DNA of 64,000 nt from Volvox africanus (Eukaryota; Chlorophyta; Chlorophyceae; Chlamydomonadales; Volvocaceae). The first letter of the stretch is position 1. Each line of letters begins with the position of its first letter. Positions 59,946 to 64,000 of the stretch are shown in pieces. A program made the position numbers and the translations under genes. The stretch covers positions 2,361,501 to 2,425,500 of the forward strand of contig BSDZ01000079.1 in assembly GCA_030268105.1 (NCBI GenBank), read 5' to 3'. The notes beneath the pieces were generated by a model. The model was not told the DNA's origin. It saw only the letters and a list, made by a program, of their open reading frames with translations, and did no database searches.

Positions 59946-62900
59946 TCAAAATCCTGGCGGGAAGTTGGCCACCTCTGCAAGCTCCTCGACACTCTGGCCG
60001 CTCGCGCTGTTAAAGATGATACGCAATCGCATTACCAGCGGCTTGACGCCATGCTGCGTGTTATTGATTACCATTTTTTGAGTCACTGCTCCGCCTCGAG
60101 CGGTCAGCAATGAGCCGGACGCAGGCTCCAACTTGATCTGCATGAACTTGGGCACCGCGACCTGCAGGTCCCGGACGCGGATACAAACGCTAATCAGACA
60201 AAGCTGGCCGCCTGCTTAACCGTGTGGTAACAGCGCATTGGCGCACAACTTCCTGTCATCTAAGTTTACGGCACCATTGGTAACATGGCCAGGGAAGGAA
60301 AAGAGTGATGGAAGGAAAGGTGTCCAAGTAAAGGTTTTCATGCCAAGCTTTAAATCATGTTCGGACGAGAGCGCGGAATCTCCCCTCCCCTTCCCTCCTT
60401 TCCCTTCCTCTCCCTCTCCCTTCCTCTCCATTCGCACCTGCATAGTGAAGTCGGTGATGTCTGTAGGGTTGTTGTTGGTGGTGATTGCCAGGATGTCCGT
60501 GCAGGCGGGGTTGGCAGGGTGCTTGACCAGGGTGAACGTGACAATTAAGCCGTGCTGCTGCCAGGCTACGATGGTAGGTGCTGAGGGCGAGGCAGCCGTC
60601 GCAGTCGCCACAAGCGGTACAGGTGGTGCGACGGCAGCGGCTGGTGCGGCCATGGGCGTCAGTGTCCCACCCAATATGCTGGCCATGGGATCCTGTCGGA
60701 CAGAAGTTTTCAGCGCAGAGACATGCGGTCCCCAGGTAGGCGAATTTACTCTAGGGAATGATTGGCTACGTCATTAGGGACACTAACACTAACACAACAA
60801 CCACCCATGGTACCAACTGTTTACTTCAGCTATACAGAATGAATGACGGAAGCTGGCTAGTCGCAGTTGTTGTTTGGCAAGACATTAGGACAAGACACTA
60901 AGGACTTCAGCGGTGATCATCACCACGTAAGTCCCCCTCTCCTAATAGACAATACCCAAAAGCAGTCTGTACACTCTGCGAATGCCCATCAGCTTCCACG
61001 CTTGAAAAGACGACTTATTTGGTTGGCAGCCCTAGCGGCCTCGCCACCATTGCACGCAGTCGCAGCGTCATAATAGGTGTGCTATAAAAAGAAATGATGG
61101 CATCGAAACAGCAAAAAACGGCTCATCGGTGACCTGGTTTGAAAGCAACTTTTAGTGCAATTTATGAAAGAACGTACCGCGATGGGCGTTGGCGTGGCGG
61201 CGGCGGGTGAGGGGCCCAGTCCGACGTCCAGCAGGTTGAGGAGGTCGTCAGTCACGACCGGAGGCGCCGGCGCCACTGCGGCAGCCAGCGGCGCTGCCGC
61301 CGGCACACCATCCAGCAGGGCGTCCAGCTGGTGGAGGTCATCCACCAGCGTTTTGCTGGCGGCTGGCACGCCGCCGCCGCCGCCGACTCCTGCACAGCAC
61401 GCAAACCGCTTGCCGTTTTGCAACCCTACGGGAGCAAACACCTATAACCCAGAGAATACTTGATGCATACGGAGAGTTGCCGTGATGCCACATGGGAATC
61501 TGCACACGTGCACACCAGTAAGACTGCATGTGCGGTAGGTCCAAGGCTGCAGGCTGCGTGGATGACATAACGCTCGCAGACAGATGTAACTGCGCATCGT
61601 ATATCAGGCGCCTCATGTTCATAGAAGCGCACTCTCAGGCACGAGCGCACTTAAACCCACGTTGAACCATTTTGAGCCCATCTCTTTTTTTCCGCAGCCG
61701 GCCTCACCCAGCACGTCCAGGCCCGCAATTAAGTCCGACCCTGTATGCGCCTTAGTTGCCGCGGAGGCACTGGCAGCAGTATTCGCCGCTGTAACGAGCG
61801 CGCCACCGGAGCTGGCGCCGTTGGCACGGCGGGCGCCTCCCGACGACGGGGCGGCGGAGCCGGGTGCCGAGGGCGGTCCTTCAAGGTTATTGGTCCGCAA
61901 GTACTCGGCCTCATCCAGCGCTGGCATACGCTCCAGAAGCTGCGGCCGGATGCGTTCGTGCCCGAAGATCTTGCCGTATTCACATGACCTGACGGAGTCA
62001 GTCATACATGATAACTTAAGCACCTTCATGAAGCTTACAGAAAACCATAGTTTGGGCTTCTAACAGCAAGCTGTATCCACGCGGCCTTGTAGCAGCCGGA
62101 CGACCGTCTTGATGATCCGACCCCTTTCCCCACGCTCCTGCGGGCAAGCAAGTTTTGTCTGGTTGCCCGGCCGCCGCCCCACCTTGTCTGCCCCTCCAGC
62201 TGCGCACTGGTGGTAAAGCGAGCGATGAGCGTCTTCAACCGCGCCACCTGTGCGGGAAGTCGCGCTGTGAGCTTCATGGCGGCGGTCAGCACGTGCTCCA
62301 CTGCCACTGGCTCGGAACGATGCCGCCGCAGGACAGTCTCAAGCAGGGACACCACCTGCGGTATACAATGAAGGGAAAAGGAAGCAGAGAACACACGACC
62401 ATGGCCACGTGTTTCCTCGTCATGGGACCTCCTGACACGTCACCCTCATTTCAGCTTCCCACCCATTCCGACTTCCCGCGTGGTCATGTCCCCGACCTAT
62501 CGTGTTCCTCGACCTCTGCCTCAGAGAAGCCCAGGGGCCCCTTAAATCTACATGCCAGCAAGGTGGCGCCTCTTACGTGCCCCGGACCTAGCCCACCCTA
62601 CCTCAGCGTCGCTGACGGCCATCGGGGCTTCGCCTTCCAGCAACGGTCCGCCCATAGATGGCAGCAGCATTTCCCCGTATTCGCCAATGACCCATACCGC
62701 CGCGCGCAGCAGCGTAGGCGCCGCGCCATCCACATTGGAAACCAGGGCCCGGTAGAAAGCGCGCGTGGCATAGGCCTGCAGATCCGGCGTGCTGGTGAGG
62801 TGCACCAACATGGTGCGGGCCACCTCGTCCTTCACGTACGCACCAGCCTGCCGGGCGCGGTTTGAAGTTAGTCGATTAACACCAAACGAATGGCCACTTA

Positions 62901-64000
62901 GTGGCAGGGACCAGGAAAACTCCGAACCGGACATCGAGGCGGGGCGACAGCACTGATACATGCCCAGAGACGTAAATTGCAAGCAATTGATGTCATGGAA
63001 CCGTCCCCGAGCTCTTTCCCATAAGCCCCACTTCAACCCATCCCTCCCCACCTCGCTTCATGGGCAGCCCAAAGTCCGCCCTACCTGTATCATGACGGCC
63101 AGCAACTGGTCCAGATACCATCGCCGATCGGGAGCAAACCTGATCAGGACGGCGGAACGATAGCATTATAATCAGAGCTCAAGGATCACAGTCGAGTCGA
63201 TAAGATCACCAGGAAGCAAGTTGCCGCTCCTGCACTCCATGGCTCAGGATAACCATAACAACCGCAAAAGACAGCCTGGTGAAAGGCCCCATAAAGACGT
63301 ACACGTGCGCGCCTGCGTGGGCTCGATTCATACCTCTGAATGAGCATGCATATCTTGGCAGTGAGGTCAGGCTTGAACTCCGTGTCCGAGACGGCCAGGT
63401 AATCGAGCAGCTCCTTAGTGAGCGTGCGGATATTGCCCTCGTTGACCAGTGAGTACACCAGCTCCAGCGCGCGACGGCGGATGGACACGTCCGCATCCTT
63501 GACGCACTCCACGATGGTGGCCCGGTGGCGCTGGACGGCCTGCGAGGCACGTCAAAGGACGGCCAGGCGAATAAAACCAGAAATGTTGTCTGAGCCGACG
63601 GAATGAAAAGAGATCGGTGGCGGAGAGAGGAGAAAAGATAGGCGCTCATGCAAAGAGGAAGTGACACAGCTATGTGGTAATTAGGGGTACCTCTTTTCGT
63701 AGAGCGCGAAGGGTCTGTGAGGGCAAAAAAATATGGTACATCAGAAGAAGTACGGCAGAAGTGCATCAAAGCATACCTAAGAAGATACTGTCTCCACCTT
63801 CCCCTGAACCCGCGCCCCAGACCTCACTTCCGAATGTCATTCCGGTGGCGGTGACACTATCCGCAACTACGCACTACCCGCAGAAGGTGCACTGTACGCC
63901 GATCGATTGTAACCCATCGGAGGTGCTCGCATCGTACCTGCGTGTCTACGGACACCACCTTAGCCAGCGTGTTAAGGGCGACGTAGCGGATATTGTTGTC
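59946..64000 (-). CDS. AP1G: AP-1 clathrin adaptor complex gamma subunit, C-terminal 568 residues (5' end outside window)
   Basis: Exons in gene order: 63938-64000 (runs off the right edge), 63334-63539, 63085-63139, 62602-62847, 62183-62355, 61708-61988, 61178-61389, 60438-60692, 59946-60161; 1707 nt, all GT-AG and phase-consistent. Gamma-adaptin is a large subunit of AP-1, which sorts cargo into clathrin vesicles at the trans-Golgi and endosomes. Trunk: NNIRYVALNTLAKVV, CVKDADVSIRRRALELVYSL, LTKELLDYLAVSDTEFK, DRRWYLDQLLAVMIQAGAYV, then CEYGKIFGHERIRPQLLERM. Hinge: Ala/Gly/Pro-rich (61178-61900) with DDLLNLLDVGL, a plausible clathrin-box-like acidic/leucine motif. Ear (GAE): VAWQQHGLIVTFTLVKHP to the end, including VPKFMQIKLEPASGS, NNTQHGVKPLVMRLRI and ANFPPGF then stop. 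Ear and trunk identity are unambiguous; the hinge is longer and more Ala-rich than in plants. Confidence 0.93.

Overview
The window is nuclear DNA from a green alga, most likely a volvocine (Chlamydomonas/Gonium/Volvox group). The evidence is a secreted pherophorin (two cysteine-rich domains joined by a short proline run), intron-dense genes with GT-AG borders and very short exons, TGTAA-type polyadenylation motifs 3' of several genes, GC-rich exons inside AT-richer spacers, and abundant low-complexity DNA. No bacterial or organellar operon is present. All gene models were built by hand from reading frame, splice sites and phase; there is no transcript evidence.

Layout: (1) 1-1105 (+) is the 3' part of a HMG-CoA synthase gene. 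(2) 3104-22685 (-) is one 31-exon gene for a protein of about 1331 residues with two AAA+ ATPase domains. Its introns hold almost all the large tandem repeats of the window: (CTCCCTC)60, (GGGGCAT)26, (CTCTCC)~77, (TCCCC)~60, CACATA/ACGCACAT arrays, a 15-bp minisatellite, a TGTGTC/TGTGCG array and a dispersed repeat of about 300 bp. (3) 24483-37028 (+) is the spliceosomal DEAD-box helicase PRP5/DDX46 (21 exons, about 1418 residues). (4) 37029-41732 is a long AT-richer spacer with a tRNA-like sequence. (5) 41733-46264 (+) is a 6-exon pherophorin (499 residues). (6) 48741-55278 (+) is a protein kinase with a 292-codon insert between DFG and APE, whose exon appears to end at a GC donor. (7) 56463-58130 (-) is a small, probably plastid-targeted Rossmann-like protein. 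(8) 59946-64000 (-) is the C-terminal 568 residues of the AP-1 clathrin adaptor gamma subunit, running off the right edge.

The genes are functionally unrelated housekeeping and lineage genes: isoprenoid or acyl-CoA metabolism, splicing, extracellular matrix, signalling, vesicle coats. The AAA gene and PRP5 diverge from a shared 1.8-kb spacer. The kinase and Rossmann genes converge. The points most worth follow-up are the tandem AAA+ protein of unknown role and its satellite-loaded introns, the four-copy dispersed repeat tied to CACATA arrays, HMG-CoA synthase in a lineage usually described as lacking the mevalonate pathway, a one-base frame conflict at helicase motif VI of PRP5, and the GC-AG intron in the kinase.
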